Of a DNA stretch of 64,000 bases, positions 26,433 through 35,482 are shown in pieces. A program made the position numbers and the translations under genes. Every line of letters begins with the position of its first letter. The first letter of the stretch is position 1. The stretch spans positions 310,001-374,000 of the forward strand of contig JAHBUE010000001.1 in NCBI GenBank assembly GCA_019638235.1, read 5' to 3'. Under the pieces are notes generated by a model that was not told the origin of the DNA, did no database searches, and saw only the letters and a program-made list of their open reading frames with translations. This DNA comes from Cyclobacteriaceae bacterium. GTDB lineage: Bacteria > Bacteroidota > Bacteroidia > Cytophagales > Cyclobacteriaceae.

Positions 26433-27923
26433 ATGTTTATGATTAAGTTTTTTCTTTCGCACTCGTGGAAAAAATTTTCACGATCCGTTTCCTTCGGCAA
26501 GGAAATGACAACTACTCTTTTTCTTGCCTTTCTTGGCGTGATGCTGGTCGGCTATGCGCTGGCGTTGGGCTTTGGCCTCAACCACATTATCATCAAGGGC
26601 TTGAAAATTGACGATAGTGTTACATTTCTCAACGGCCTGCTCCTTTACTATTTCGGTTTCGAGTTTGTGCTACGTTTCTTCTTTCAAACCCTGCCGGTTC
26701 TTGATGCACAGCCTTACCTGCACCTTCCTGTTAAAAAATCGGGTATTGTTCATTACTTGCTTATTAAATCTATGCTGAACGTTATCAACCTTTTGCCTTT
26801 ACTGCTGTTCGCACCGTTTGCTTTCGTGGCGATTGCACCGGTATATGGCACGTTGGCGGCATGGATATGGTTGCCCGGCATCTGGCTTACAGGCATAATG
26901 TTTCATTACCTGGTTATTCTCTTTAAAAAAGAATTAGACGATTCCATTTGGGGTTTGATTATTCTTATCGGGTTGTTTGTGCTCTTTGGGGCTATTGATT
27001 ATTACGGGTGGTTCAAGCTTTCGGATGTGTCGGCCTTCATGTTTACGGCATTTATTACGCAACCCTTGTTCATTCTTATTCCCATTGCGTTAAGTACGGG
27101 CGTTTATTTTTTGTGTTATTATTTTTTCCGCCAAGGCATGTATATCGAAGGTATGTCGCGGCAAAAAAACGATTTGTATGGTGTAACAAAAGATATTTCT
27201 TTTCTCAACAGCTTTGGCAACATCGGTGCATGGATCAATCTTGAATTAAAGCTTATTCTTCGCAATAAGCGGCCGCGAAACATTTTTTACCTCAGCTTGT
27301 TTTTTTTGTCCTACGGATTGGCGTTTTACACCCGAAAACAATATGCCGAAGATATGCCCGGTTTTCTTTTGTTTGTGAGTACGTTCGTTACCGGCACATT
27401 TATGATCAACTACGGCCAGTTTCTTTTTAGCTGGCAGGGCGGTCATTTTGATTTCACGCTCACGCAACCGGTGTCTATACGCAACTATGTGGAGGCCAAA
27501 TACTGGCTGTTGTGTTCGGTTACTATCATTTGCTCGGTACTCAGTGTTCCGTATGTGTATTTCGGCTGGCAAATTTTGGCAATGCAATTAGCTGCTGCCG
27601 CGTTCAATCTGGGCATCAACGTATTCATCATTTTGAACATGGCTATGTGGGAGCCTAAAAAAATGGATTTGAAAAAAAGCACTGTGTTTAATTACCAGGG
27701 AGTGGGTGCAGCGCAATGGCTTATGGGCTTTCCCATTTTATTAGGGCCTTACGTTTTTTATTTACCGTTCAGCTTAACGGGTTACAGCAACGTGGGGATA
27801 CTGGCTGTAGGATTGGCCGGTGTTATCGGCATTGTGTTCCGAAAAAAATTTTTAGCCATAACCACGAATCGACTGATTGAAAAGAGATACGTCATTGCCG
27901 CCAACTTCAGAAAAGAAGGATAA
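26433..27923 (+). CDS. DUF5687-family membrane protein (ABC permease-like)
   Basis: A 496-residue integral membrane protein with about ten to twelve hydrophobic segments spread over its length (for example FLAFLGVMLVGYALALGF and IWLPGIWLTGIMFHYLVIL). I assign it to DUF5687 from memory of the family's N-terminal FFLSHSWKKFSRS pattern and its habitual partner, an ABC ATPase. That partner follows 31 bases downstream, so the two should form an exporter. The substrate is unknown. ATG 26433 is preferred; 26439 is an alternative. The longer frame from 26373 overlaps the preceding gene and is rejected. Confidence 0.8.
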   Translation: MFMIKFFLSHSWKKFSRSVSFGKEMTTTLFLAFLGVMLVGYALALGFGLNHIIIKGLKIDDSVTFLNGLLLYYFGFEFVLRFFFQTLPVLDAQPYLHLPVKKSGIVHYLLIKSMLNVINLLPLLLFAPFAFVAIAPVYGTLAAWIWLPGIWLTGIMFHYLVILFKKELDDSIWGLIILIGLFVLFGAIDYYGWFKLSDVSAFMFTAFITQPLFILIPIALSTGVYFLCYYFFRQGMYIEGMSRQKNDLYGVTKDISFLNSFGNIGAWINLELKLILRNKRPRNIFYLSLFFLSYGLAFYTRKQYAEDMPGFLLFVSTFVTGTFMINYGQFLFSWQGGHFDFTLTQPVSIRNYVEAKYWLLCSVTIICSVLSVPYVYFGWQILAMQLAAAAFNLGINVFIILNMAMWEPKKMDLKKSTVFNYQGVGAAQWLMGFPILLGPYVFYLPFSLTGYSNVGILAVGLAGVIGIVFRKKFLAITTNRLIEKRYVIAANFRKEG

Positions 27924-27954
27924 CTCCATTATTTATACACAAAAGCATCATCAC

Positions 27955-28650
27955 ATGATTTCAATAAAAGATTTAAAGAAAGAATACAAAGGAACTACCG
28001 TAGTGGATGTAACGGAACTCACTATTGCACAAGGAGAAAGTTTTGGACTGGTGGGAAACAACGGTGCGGGCAAAACCACGTTGTTCCGAATGATACTTGA
28101 CTTAATCAAGCCTACAAGTGGCGAAGTGCAGATCAGCGGTAAAAATGTGCAAACCACGGACGAATGGAAAAAATATACAGGCTCGTTTCTTGACGAGAAT
28201 TTTTTGATCAGCTACCTTACGCCCGATGAGTATTTCAAGTTTGTCGGCCAACTGCATGGTTACTCCGATGCCGATTTGAAAAATTTCTATGCCGTATTTG
28301 AAGAACTTTTTAACGGAGAAATCCAGGGCAAGACAAAATACCTGGGCGACCTTTCAAAGGGTAACCTGAAAAAAGCCGGGGTTGCCGCAGCCTTCATGGG
28401 CAACCCGCAAGTAGTGGTACTCGATGAGCCTTTTGAAAATTTAGACCCTACTTCGCAGATACGTTTGAAAGATTTACTGAAACAACTGCAACGCGAAAGA
28501 AACATTACTTACCTTATCAGCAGCCACGACTTGAATCATGTAACCGAACTTTGCAATCGCATTGTTATTCTTGAAAAAGGCCAGGTGATTAAAGACCTGA
28601 AAGGAAGTAGCAATATTTTGACAGAATTGGAAGAATATTTTAAAGCGTGA
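27955..28650 (+). CDS. ABC transporter ATP-binding protein
   Basis: A 231-residue ATPase that powers the adjacent DUF5687 membrane protein. Walker A GNNGAGKTTLF (about residues 38-47), signature DLSKGNLKKAG (about 130), Walker B VVLDEPFENLDP (about 152), and H-loop SSHDLNHV (about 187) are all present; the signature has the common LSxG core with a Lys-rich tail. The ATG at 27955 begins MISIKDLKKEY, the standard N-terminus; an in-frame start at 27877 would overlap the upstream gene. The gene ends before a strong bidirectional terminator. Confidence 0.93.
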   Translation: MISIKDLKKEYKGTTVVDVTELTIAQGESFGLVGNNGAGKTTLFRMILDLIKPTSGEVQISGKNVQTTDEWKKYTGSFLDENFLISYLTPDEYFKFVGQLHGYSDADLKNFYAVFEELFNGEIQGKTKYLGDLSKGNLKKAGVAAAFMGNPQVVVLDEPFENLDPTSQIRLKDLLKQLQRERNITYLISSHDLNHVTELCNRIVILEKGQVIKDLKGSSNILTELEEYFKA

Positions 28651-28714
28651 TGCTTCTTTGTAGAAATATGAACCCACGTAGGCATCAGTGAATACAACGT
28701 AGCTAAGGTAAAAT

Positions 28715-28742
28715 AAAAATCCCGGGTTAAGCCGGGATTTTT
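28715..28742. terminator. Bidirectional rho-independent terminator
   Basis: An 11-bp perfect stem, AAAAATCCCGG paired with CCGGGATTTTT, has a six-base GTTAAG loop. The A-run on one side and T-run on the other serve both strands. It lies between the convergent ABC gene (stop 28650) and M1 peptidase gene (stop 28754). Confidence 0.88.
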
Positions 28743-28753
28743 ATTTGGTGGTC

Positions 28754-30970
28754 TTATTTCGACCCTTTCTTAAACTGGTCAAACTTCGATTCAGTAGTGC
28801 GCTTGGGAAATACGTTGTCAGCTGTGTTGATGTCAGTGGTTTCTTTCAGCGGGTCGAGCACAACATTCACCACTTCCTTATCTTTTACAAAAACTTTGGT
28901 GGCGGTACTTTCATCCCTGCGCCAAATTTCAGCCGGTATCCGGTCAATTTCTTTCGAGCCGTCTTTGTATGTCCACTCAATAATTACGGGCATTACCAAC
29001 CCGCCTTTGTTCGACAGCTTGACTTCGTAAATGTTTTTGTTCTGCAACTTCCCGATAAGGGCTTTATCATCAACCCGTCCCAGGAACTCTCCATAGAAAC
29101 GCTCGTCTGTTGGCAACACGCTAATGGGTTCGGGGCCTGACGAAAAATCAGTAAGTTCTTTTTTGCCCGATGTGGCTTCTGCTTTTTTTGCCGACACTTG
29201 CTTCTCCACTTTTGTTTGCTCGTTGCGCAGTTTGTACCATTTAACATAGTCGATAGATTGGTCAACGTTATCCGTTGTGTAGAACCAACCTCTCCAGAAC
29301 CAATCCAGGTCAACAGCCGAGGCGTCTTCCATAGTGCGGAAGAAATCGGCCGGCATGGGATGCTTAAACGCCCAGCGTTCGGAATATTCTTTAAACGCCT
29401 TATCAAAAAGTTCTTTACCCATAATTGTTTCGCGCAATATGTACAGAGCCGTTGCGGCTTTCTGGTATTGCTCTGCCCCAAGCTGAATAATTTGCTCGGA
29501 GTTGGTCATCAATGGCCGTTGCAACGATTTGTCGCCTTTCATATAACCCACTAACCCGGCCGGCAGCCCACGTGTCCAGTTATCATTCGGGTAGCGCTCA
29601 AGCTCGGTAACCAATTGCACAAAACTGTTTATGCCTTCGTCCATCCAGGGCCACTGGCGCTCATCGCTGTTAATAATCATCGGGAAAAAATTATGACCAA
29701 CCTCATGCACAATAACGCCAATCATGCGCGTACGAACGGCATCTGTATATTTCCCGTTTTTATCGGGCCGGCCAAAATTGAAGCAAATCATCGGGTACTC
29801 CATACCAATAGAGGCAGCGTGTACCGAAATCGCTACCGGGTACGGGTAATCGATAGTCATGCGCGAATAAACTTCGAGTGTGTTCTTCACAGCAAGTGTT
29901 GATTCTTTTTCCCATAAGGGATTCCCTTCTTTCGGATAGAAGGACATAGCGAGAGGCGTTTTATCTTTAATCTTAACAGCTTGTGCATCCCAGATAAATT
30001 TGCGCGAAGACGCAAAAGCAAAATCGCGCACATCGTTGGCATGAAACTCCCAGGTATTTTTGTTTTTCGATTTAGATTTTTCTTTTTGAACGGCTTCTGC
30101 CTGCGTTACAATAAGCACGGGTTTATCGAATGAGGTTTTAGATTTTTCAAAACGCTCCAATTCTGTTTTTGTCAACACGTCTTTTGGATTTTGTAACGTT
30201 CCGGTAGCGGCCACGATATGGTCGGACGGCACAGTGATTTTCACTTTATAATCGCCAAAAGGCAAAGCAAACTCACCCTGTCCTAAAAATTGTTTGTTCT
30301 GCCAACCGTTCACGTCATCAAACACACACATGCGCGGAAAAAACTGGGCAATGGTGTACACATAGTTTCCATCTGCCGGAAAAAACTCCAGCCCGCTGCG
30401 TTCGCCATCTTTCATGCGGTCGCCAATGTTGTACGACCACTCTACGGAAAAAGAATATTGCTGACCAGGCGCTAATGCCTTTGGTAAATCAACCCGCATC
30501 ATGGTTTGATTAATCGTATAAGGCAATGCGTTGCCGTTTGCATCCTTTACTGATTTAATTTTAAAGCCCCCGTCAAAATCATAAAGATCAAGCGAGCCGG
30601 CTACAAACTTTGCCGGTATCGAGTCGCGCATGGTGTTGGTACGCGTTTGACTTTTCAAACTGTTTTGGGCTATCACATTCTGATCTAACTGCATCCACAG
30701 GTAGCGTAATGTTTCGGGCGAGTTGTTGTGATAGGTAATGGTTTCCGAGCCGGTAACCGACTGGTTATCGTCATTCAATTCAACATTGATAACATAATCG
30801 GCTTTTTGCTGCCAATACTTAGGGCCGGGTGCGCCCGAACCGGTGCGGTATTCATTGGGTGTTGGCAACGTAGTGCCTAACTGTTCAAACTTGCCTTGCC
30901 AGTTGGCGGGCTCCTGCGCCCAACCGGTAAGGGTAATGCAGGCAAACAGAAATACAAAAAGTTTTTTCAT
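28754..30970 (-). CDS. Exported M1-family metallopeptidase
   Basis: A 738-residue zinc aminopeptidase-type enzyme with signal peptide MKKLFVFLFACITLTGWAQ. The zinc site HEVGHNFFP (about residue 405) is followed 18 residues later by the third ligand Glu in WMDEGINSF. The N-terminal half is the saddle-shaped domain typical of M1 enzymes (SVEWSYNIGDR region), and a long tail after about 560 ends in charged sequence. The usual GAMEN substrate motif is replaced by IGMEYPMICF (about 378), as is common in Bacteroidota members. It probably hydrolyses peptides in the periplasm or outside the cell. Confidence 0.92.
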   Translation of the reverse strand: MKKLFVFLFACITLTGWAQEPANWQGKFEQLGTTLPTPNEYRTGSGAPGPKYWQQKADYVINVELNDDNQSVTGSETITYHNNSPETLRYLWMQLDQNVIAQNSLKSQTRTNTMRDSIPAKFVAGSLDLYDFDGGFKIKSVKDANGNALPYTINQTMMRVDLPKALAPGQQYSFSVEWSYNIGDRMKDGERSGLEFFPADGNYVYTIAQFFPRMCVFDDVNGWQNKQFLGQGEFALPFGDYKVKITVPSDHIVAATGTLQNPKDVLTKTELERFEKSKTSFDKPVLIVTQAEAVQKEKSKSKNKNTWEFHANDVRDFAFASSRKFIWDAQAVKIKDKTPLAMSFYPKEGNPLWEKESTLAVKNTLEVYSRMTIDYPYPVAISVHAASIGMEYPMICFNFGRPDKNGKYTDAVRTRMIGVIVHEVGHNFFPMIINSDERQWPWMDEGINSFVQLVTELERYPNDNWTRGLPAGLVGYMKGDKSLQRPLMTNSEQIIQLGAEQYQKAATALYILRETIMGKELFDKAFKEYSERWAFKHPMPADFFRTMEDASAVDLDWFWRGWFYTTDNVDQSIDYVKWYKLRNEQTKVEKQVSAKKAEATSGKKELTDFSSGPEPISVLPTDERFYGEFLGRVDDKALIGKLQNKNIYEVKLSNKGGLVMPVIIEWTYKDGSKEIDRIPAEIWRRDESTATKVFVKDKEVVNVVLDPLKETTDINTADNVFPKRTTESKFDQFKKGSK

Positions 30971-31007
30971 CGTATTAGTTATATATAAATGTGTTCATAA
31001 AATTTTT

Positions 31008-31592
31008 TCACAAGGGGTACTTCTCCATCATCAGCACAAGGGCTATACCGGCAATGGCCGATGAGATTACAAGTTTCCAATCTCTGCGGTTTAATGTAAA
31101 CAGGTCAACTAAAACAAAACTTGCAACCATAAAAATAGAAACTACTATTAGCTGCCCCACTTCCAGCCCTACGTTAAAAGCAAAAAGTTGCGATACAATA
31201 TCGCGGTTTTTTCCAAGAATAGCCTGGAGGTAGTTGGAAAAACCCATGCCGTGAATTAATCCAAAAAAGAGGGCATATCCATAGTTAATATACGTGGTGC
31301 GGTCGGATACTTCCGTTCTGCGAAAAATATTTGAACCAGCTGTAACGAAAATGGTTAGCGGAATGAGAAACTCAATCAGGTCGGCATTAACGTTAATTAT
31401 TTTCAGCGTGGCAAGCGCCAAAGTAATGGAGTGCCCAATGGTGAACGCGGTTACCAGTATCAGTATTTTTTTCCAGTCGCGCATCAGGTAAATGGCGCAC
31501 AGGGCTACCACAAACAAAATGTGGTCGTACCCGTTGGCATAGTCGAGTATGTGGTCTTTGCCTAATCCGAAATACAATTGAAACTCACTCAT
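31008..31592 (-). CDS. HupE/UreJ-family membrane protein
   Basis: A 194-residue membrane protein with five to six helices. The N-terminal block LGKDHILDYANGYDHILF and the following TAFTIGHSITLALATL carry the conserved His/Asp/Gly pattern of HupE/UreJ proteins, which are linked to nickel uptake in some bacteria; here no urease or hydrogenase gene is in view, so that role is not supported. Start 31592 (MSEFQLYFGLG) is preferred to the ATG at 31613. It diverges from a DUF6702 gene, an arrangement often kept in Bacteroidota, suggesting a shared envelope function. Confidence 0.85.
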   Translation of the reverse strand: MSEFQLYFGLGKDHILDYANGYDHILFVVALCAIYLMRDWKKILILVTAFTIGHSITLALATLKIINVNADLIEFLIPLTIFVTAGSNIFRRTEVSDRTTYINYGYALFFGLIHGMGFSNYLQAILGKNRDIVSQLFAFNVGLEVGQLIVVSIFMVASFVLVDLFTLNRRDWKLVISSAIAGIALVLMMEKYPL

Positions 31593-31672
31593 AACCAGAA
31601 AAATGCGCTGCAATAATACAGTTTCTTTTTAAAGAATCCTGCCCTTTGCGGGATGAGCGGGAGCTGGTTTTT

Positions 31673-31711
31673 GGGAATCTCTAAAAACCTGCTTTTCTTT
31701 GGCCTCATCCC
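31673..31711. repeat. Dispersed palindromic element, copy B
   Basis: This 39-base stretch matches 3439-3477 at 36 positions. Here only the left arm is present, lying in the divergent gap between the HupE-like and DUF6702 genes. It supplies a spurious N-terminal extension to the latter when read from 31653. Confidence 0.7.
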
Positions 31712-31727
31712 CTTGTTTTGGCAACCG

Positions 31728-32222
31728 ATGAACAGTTTGCTGTACTCTTTTATATATGTGTTTTGGCTTTCGGTTCACCCGATTCATATTTCGATTACCG
31801 AAATAGAATACGATGAGCGCGAAAAAGAACTGGAAATCATCACCCGCATTTTTACCGATGACCTGGAGTTAGCTATCCGGGCGCATCAAAACAAACCGGA
31901 ACTTGACTTGTTGAATTTGCCCGCAGGCACAACCTTAGACGAGTTAGTGAAACCTTACTTACTTTCGCAGATAAACATTTCGCTGGACGGGAAAACCCAA
32001 TCGTTAAAATACCTGGGGCATGAGCACGATGATGAAGCGCATACATTTTTTATACAGGTACAGCCGGTTAAAAAATGGAAAACCATTACGATAGAAAACC
32101 GGGTAATACACGAAACCTACAACGACCAGTCGAATATTGTACACGTAACCGTGCGTGGAAAAACCAAAAGTTTGCGGTTAATGGAACGCAATCCTTCGGG
32201 AACATTAACGTTTGATAATTAA
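31728..32222 (+). CDS. DUF6702-family protein
   Basis: A 164-residue protein starting MNSLLYSFIYVFWLSVHP, an N-terminal hydrophobic helix that may be a signal peptide, followed by the family signature HISITEIEYDEREKELEI and RIFTDDLELAIR. The rest is beta-rich (FFIQVQPVKKWKTITIENR). This Bacteroidota family of unknown function is usually encoded next to HupE/UreJ genes, as here. The start at 31728 is chosen because the 25 residues of a longer reading come from the dispersed repeat. Confidence 0.8.
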   Translation: MNSLLYSFIYVFWLSVHPIHISITEIEYDEREKELEIITRIFTDDLELAIRAHQNKPELDLLNLPAGTTLDELVKPYLLSQINISLDGKTQSLKYLGHEHDDEAHTFFIQVQPVKKWKTITIENRVIHETYNDQSNIVHVTVRGKTKSLRLMERNPSGTLTFDN

Positions 32223-32243
32223 AAAATCTGAACCAACGAACTT

Positions 32244-33260
32244 ATGAAAATACGATTTCAATTTCTCATAGCCTGCATCATCGGCTCACTTTTGTTGCTG
32301 AACAGTTGCGGCTCCGACAAGGAAGAAGCCTGCGTGTTCATTCCCCCGGTAAAAGAAAAAATTTCTGTTGATTACCTGTCGCTTGCCGATTCGGTTGCTC
32401 AGCTTGAAACAAAAGAAGAAGTAATTGATTTTCTGGGGCGACACCCGGTTATCCGCGATAATTTTTTACGCAGGCATCTCTATCCAAACGATGCCGAGTT
32501 TATTGAAGATTTATCCAAACGATTTACAAATAATTACATGGACACGCTACGTGCCGATGTAAAGCGCGTGTTTGGCGATGAGCAAGAACTGAAAAAACAA
32601 TTTGAAGAAGCGTTCAGCAACCTGAAGTATTACTATCCTGATTTTGTTGCTCCGAAAATAATTACATTAATAACCGGGTTAGATAATGACATGGTTATGT
32701 CCGATTCGCTTATCATTATAAGTTTAGATTACTTTATCGGCCCCGGTGCAAAGTTTCGCCCTAATATGTACGACTACCTGTTGCGTCAATACACAAAAGA
32801 TAATATTGTGCCTTCCGTGATGTTGTTGTATGGTATGAACTGGTTTAATTACAGCAATCCCGAAGATGAAACCACTCTGGCGGATATGGTTGCCTACGGC
32901 AAGGCGTATTACTTTGCCAAACATACCCTGCCCTGCGTGGCCGATAGTATTTTTATCTGGTACACTACAGAAGAAATTAAAGGTGCAAAGTCAAATCACG
33001 ATTTAATCTGGTACCGGTTTATAGAAGACCAGGTGTTGTATTCAACCAGTCATGTAACCAAACAAAAATTTTTGAGCGAGCGCCCCGTTACCATTGAAGT
33101 GGGCGAAAAATGTCCGGGACGTATCGGGCAATGGGTTGGCTGGGAAATTGTGAAAAGCTACATGAAGGCGCATCCGGAAACTACATTACCCCAACTCATG
33201 GAAATGGCCGATGCGGATAAGCTGTTTAAAGAATCGCGGTATAAGCCGGTGAGGAAATAA
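32244..33260 (+). CDS. gldB: Gliding motility lipoprotein GldB
   Basis: GldB is one of the lipoproteins needed for surface gliding and type IX secretion-linked motility in Bacteroidota. The 338-residue product has a lipoprotein signal LLLLNSCG with the lipidated Cys near residue 22. The family core is visible in DSLIIISLDYFIGPGAKF, YLLRQYTKDNIVP and the C-terminal CPGRIGQWVGWEIVKSYM, which aligns well with GldB. A peptidase-like HExxH motif is absent, as expected for GldB. No other gld or T9SS gene was recognised in the window. The gene lies 22 bases after the DUF6702 gene. Confidence 0.85.
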   Translation: MKIRFQFLIACIIGSLLLLNSCGSDKEEACVFIPPVKEKISVDYLSLADSVAQLETKEEVIDFLGRHPVIRDNFLRRHLYPNDAEFIEDLSKRFTNNYMDTLRADVKRVFGDEQELKKQFEEAFSNLKYYYPDFVAPKIITLITGLDNDMVMSDSLIIISLDYFIGPGAKFRPNMYDYLLRQYTKDNIVPSVMLLYGMNWFNYSNPEDETTLADMVAYGKAYYFAKHTLPCVADSIFIWYTTEEIKGAKSNHDLIWYRFIEDQVLYSTSHVTKQKFLSERPVTIEVGEKCPGRIGQWVGWEIVKSYMKAHPETTLPQLMEMADADKLFKESRYKPVRK

Positions 33261-33312
33261 GGAAAAGCTCTAAGAGAAATCCTTATCGTTACTTAACCAA
33301 TTTTTGAGAGTC

Positions 33313-33543
33313 ATGGATATTGGGGCAGAAAAAGCAGAAATTATAAAGCGGTTTGAAAAAGTGCATGATATGTCGCTTATCAGGGCAGTAAAAAATCTGT
33401 TAGATTTTGGGTTAAGCCGTCAGCATGAAGAAGATGAGGCATTAGAGGCTTCGATTAATCGCGGCTTAAAAGAATCTTCTCGCGGAGAAGTGATGCCACA
33501 TAACGAGGTGATGAAAGAAATAAGAGGCCGCTATAAAGCATGA
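33313..33543 (+). CDS. Antitoxin-like protein of a ParE/RelE-type pair
   Basis: A 76-residue charged protein, MDIGAEKAEIIKRF to GEVMPHNEVMKEIRGRY. Its last third (EALEASINRGLKESSRG) looks like the toxin-binding tail of type II antitoxins. An N-terminal DNA-binding part is not obvious. The stop codon TGA overlaps the ATG of the downstream toxin frame (ATGA), a typical antitoxin-toxin coupling. A TTG at 33304 would add three residues. Because the toxin is interrupted, the pair may no longer be functional. Confidence 0.7.
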   Translation: MDIGAEKAEIIKRFEKVHDMSLIRAVKNLLDFGLSRQHEEDEALEASINRGLKESSRGEVMPHNEVMKEIRGRYKA

Positions 33544-33839
33544 GTCATATTCTGCGCTGGACTTCGGAGTCAAAGAAAACATTCAATCAAAATCCGGAAT
33601 AGTTAGCCGAAGAATGGGACACCCGGGTTATCAACAATTTTTTAGATAGTGTTGAAGAGGCGTTAAAACAAATCAGCAGCAATCCTGAACTGTATCCGTT
33701 ACACCGACCTGAGGATAGCGTTTACAAGTGTGTTATTCATAAACGCATTATGTTGTATTACAAAGTAGTGGAGAACAATCACATTGACCTGTTAACATTC
33801 TGGAGTACTTATCAAGACCCCGATAAATTGAATGTTTAA
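33540..33839 (+). pseudogene. ParE/RelE-family toxin with an in-frame amber codon
   Basis: The frame starts at ATG 33540, overlapping the antitoxin stop, and would encode 99 residues: MSHILRWTSESKKTFNQNPE, then TAG at 33600-33602, then LAEEWDTRVINNFLDS through to YYKVVENNHIDLLTFWST and a TAA at 33837. The part after the stop keeps the ParE/RelE pattern, including the C-terminal strand with Tyr-Tyr-Lys and FWSTYQDP. Related proteins usually have an aromatic residue at this codon (my recollection), so a single base change to TAG is likely. Readthrough or a sequencing error would restore the protein. Confidence 0.82.
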
Positions 33840-33877
33840 TTCATTAACAGACCGCCATACGGGTTGCGTCTTTGTGC

Positions 33878-33885
33878 TATCTTTG
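33878..33885 (+). promoter_or_regulatory. -7 promoter box before tpiA
   Basis: TATCTTTG matches TAnnTTTG and ends 21 bases before the tpiA ATG, leaving a short leader. Confidence 0.45.
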
Positions 33886-33906
33886 TGTTTTTAAACCCCT
33901 TTAATA

Positions 33907-34671
33907 ATGCGTTCAAAAATTGTAGCCGGTAACTGGAAAATGAATAAAACCTTAGAGGAGGCAACGGCCCTCACCTCTGAAATTTTGAAAATGGTAACAG
34001 ATGAAGTAAGTAGTGATGCGAAAGTAATTTTGTGCACACCCTTCCCCTACCTGTTGCCGGTTAAAAAACAACTCGACAACCAAACCCGCATAGCAACAGG
34101 CGCACAAAATTGCAGCGAACACGAAGCCGGAGCATACACTGGTGAAGTATCTGCGCCCATGCTTGCATCAATGGGCATTCCGTATGTGATACTCGGCCAC
34201 AGCGAACGCAGGCAATACTTTGGAGAGGGCGGTTCTCTGCTAGCAAAGAAAGTTGATGTTGTGTTAAAACACGGGCTTACTCCGATTTATTGTTGTGGCG
34301 AACCGCTTGATGTACGCGAACGCAATGAACATGAAGCCTTAGTGAAACAACAGGTTGAAGAAAGTTTGTTTCACCTTGATGCAGACACCATAAAAAAAAT
34401 AGTTATCGCATACGAACCCGTTTGGGCTATTGGCACCGGTAAAACGGCAAGCGCACAACAGGCGCAAGACATGCACGCGGTTATCCGCAAACATCTTGCA
34501 GATAAATATGGTCAGGCAACAGCCGACAGCATCTCCATATTATATGGCGGAAGCGTAAATGCCGGAAACGCAAAAGAGCTTTTTGCTTGCGCGGATGTAG
34601 ATGGCGGTTTGGTAGGAGGCGCCTCGTTGAAAGCAAAGGAGTTTGTGGAGATTATTAAGTCAATTAGCTAA
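33907..34671 (+). CDS. tpiA: Triosephosphate isomerase
   Basis: The glycolytic enzyme that interconverts dihydroxyacetone phosphate and glyceraldehyde 3-phosphate. The 254-residue TIM barrel shows GNWKMNK (residues 7-13, catalytic Lys), GHSERRQYF (catalytic His about 98), YEPVWAIGTGKTAS with the catalytic Glu (about 172) and flexible loop 6, and GGSVNAGNAKEL (phosphate loop). Length is standard. A -7 box precedes it. It lies on the same strand as the toxin-antitoxin remnant but has its own promoter. Confidence 0.97.
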   Translation: MRSKIVAGNWKMNKTLEEATALTSEILKMVTDEVSSDAKVILCTPFPYLLPVKKQLDNQTRIATGAQNCSEHEAGAYTGEVSAPMLASMGIPYVILGHSERRQYFGEGGSLLAKKVDVVLKHGLTPIYCCGEPLDVRERNEHEALVKQQVEESLFHLDADTIKKIVIAYEPVWAIGTGKTASAQQAQDMHAVIRKHLADKYGQATADSISILYGGSVNAGNAKELFACADVDGGLVGGASLKAKEFVEIIKSIS

Positions 34672-34799
34672 TGAATCAATTCAATGTGCGTCACCCAGAT
34701 GAGTAGTCCTATTAGCAAGTGTGTGAAAATTACAACTAAGTCTGTTTTGTTAAGACTTGTTTGATCTTTAGTCACGTGTCTGTTATACATCAACTGATA

Positions 34800-35366
34800 T
34801 TATGTTTTGATTTTCTTCAGGGTCATTAGTTCTTGGACTGTTCCTTTCTTATCAATAGGCCACTTGGTAGGGTTACTGCAAATTGACCCATTAATTGGGT
34901 TATTTTTATCGTCCCGAAGTTGCCGCAGTGTACCATGACGCTTGAAATTGTTCAGATATAAATCAGTCAAAGTCTCCGTTATTGGCCCCTTACCGCAATC
35001 ATCACTAAAAAAAGATAGTCGTATTTCGATGACCAACGTTTGCTCTTTGTCATCAAAAAAATGCTTTATCTCAAAAACTCCTTCACTATGTTCTCTTTTT
35101 AGGAATTCGGCAAAATATATCACCTGCCCTGAGTTGTTCTTCAAGATATTATAGGTTGATTCAACATTTTCAGGCCAGTTTTCATTTGTAATTCTTTGCG
35201 GCTCGGATTCTTCTTTAATTTTAACAAAAACGATTAAATCCTTTTGGTTTAGTTGGATTTGCTCTTCAATTACTCGCTTTTGCTTTAGTATTCTGTCAGC
35301 GTCATTCATTTGCCCAAATGACATAGTTGTCATTAAGAGTGTTAGTATGATTAGATAGGTTTTCAT
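34800..35366 (-). CDS. Exported protein of unknown function
   Basis: The start at 35366 gives MKTYLIILTLLMTTMSFGQ, a signal peptide ending in FGQ, and a 188-residue product; a longer form from 35387 adds seven residues. The mature region is charged with an early predicted helix (ADRILKQKRVIEEQIQLNQK) and then short strands, for example EIRLSFFSDDCGKGPITET. A pair of cysteines (in FSDDCGK and GSICSN) may form a disulphide. I recognise no family. It sits between convergent tpiA and divergent prmA, and its codon use looks more AT-rich than theirs. Confidence 0.65.
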   Translation of the reverse strand: MKTYLIILTLLMTTMSFGQMNDADRILKQKRVIEEQIQLNQKDLIVFVKIKEESEPQRITNENWPENVESTYNILKNNSGQVIYFAEFLKREHSEGVFEIKHFFDDKEQTLVIEIRLSFFSDDCGKGPITETLTDLYLNNFKRHGTLRQLRDDKNNPINGSICSNPTKWPIDKKGTVQELMTLKKIKT

Positions 35367-35451
35367 TCTCCCTCCAAAATAACTCAATTTTTCTTCATTT
35401 ATACAATCGTTCCAACGTTACGCACCGGGCTAACAATCCCCCAAAAGAATG

Positions 35452-35459
35452 TAGCTTTG
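35452..35459 (+). promoter_or_regulatory. -7 promoter box before prmA
   Basis: TAGCTTTG fits TAnnTTTG and ends 23 bases before the prmA ATG at 35483. Confidence 0.45.
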
Positions 35460-35482
35460 CAAACCGCTAATGATTAACTCAA

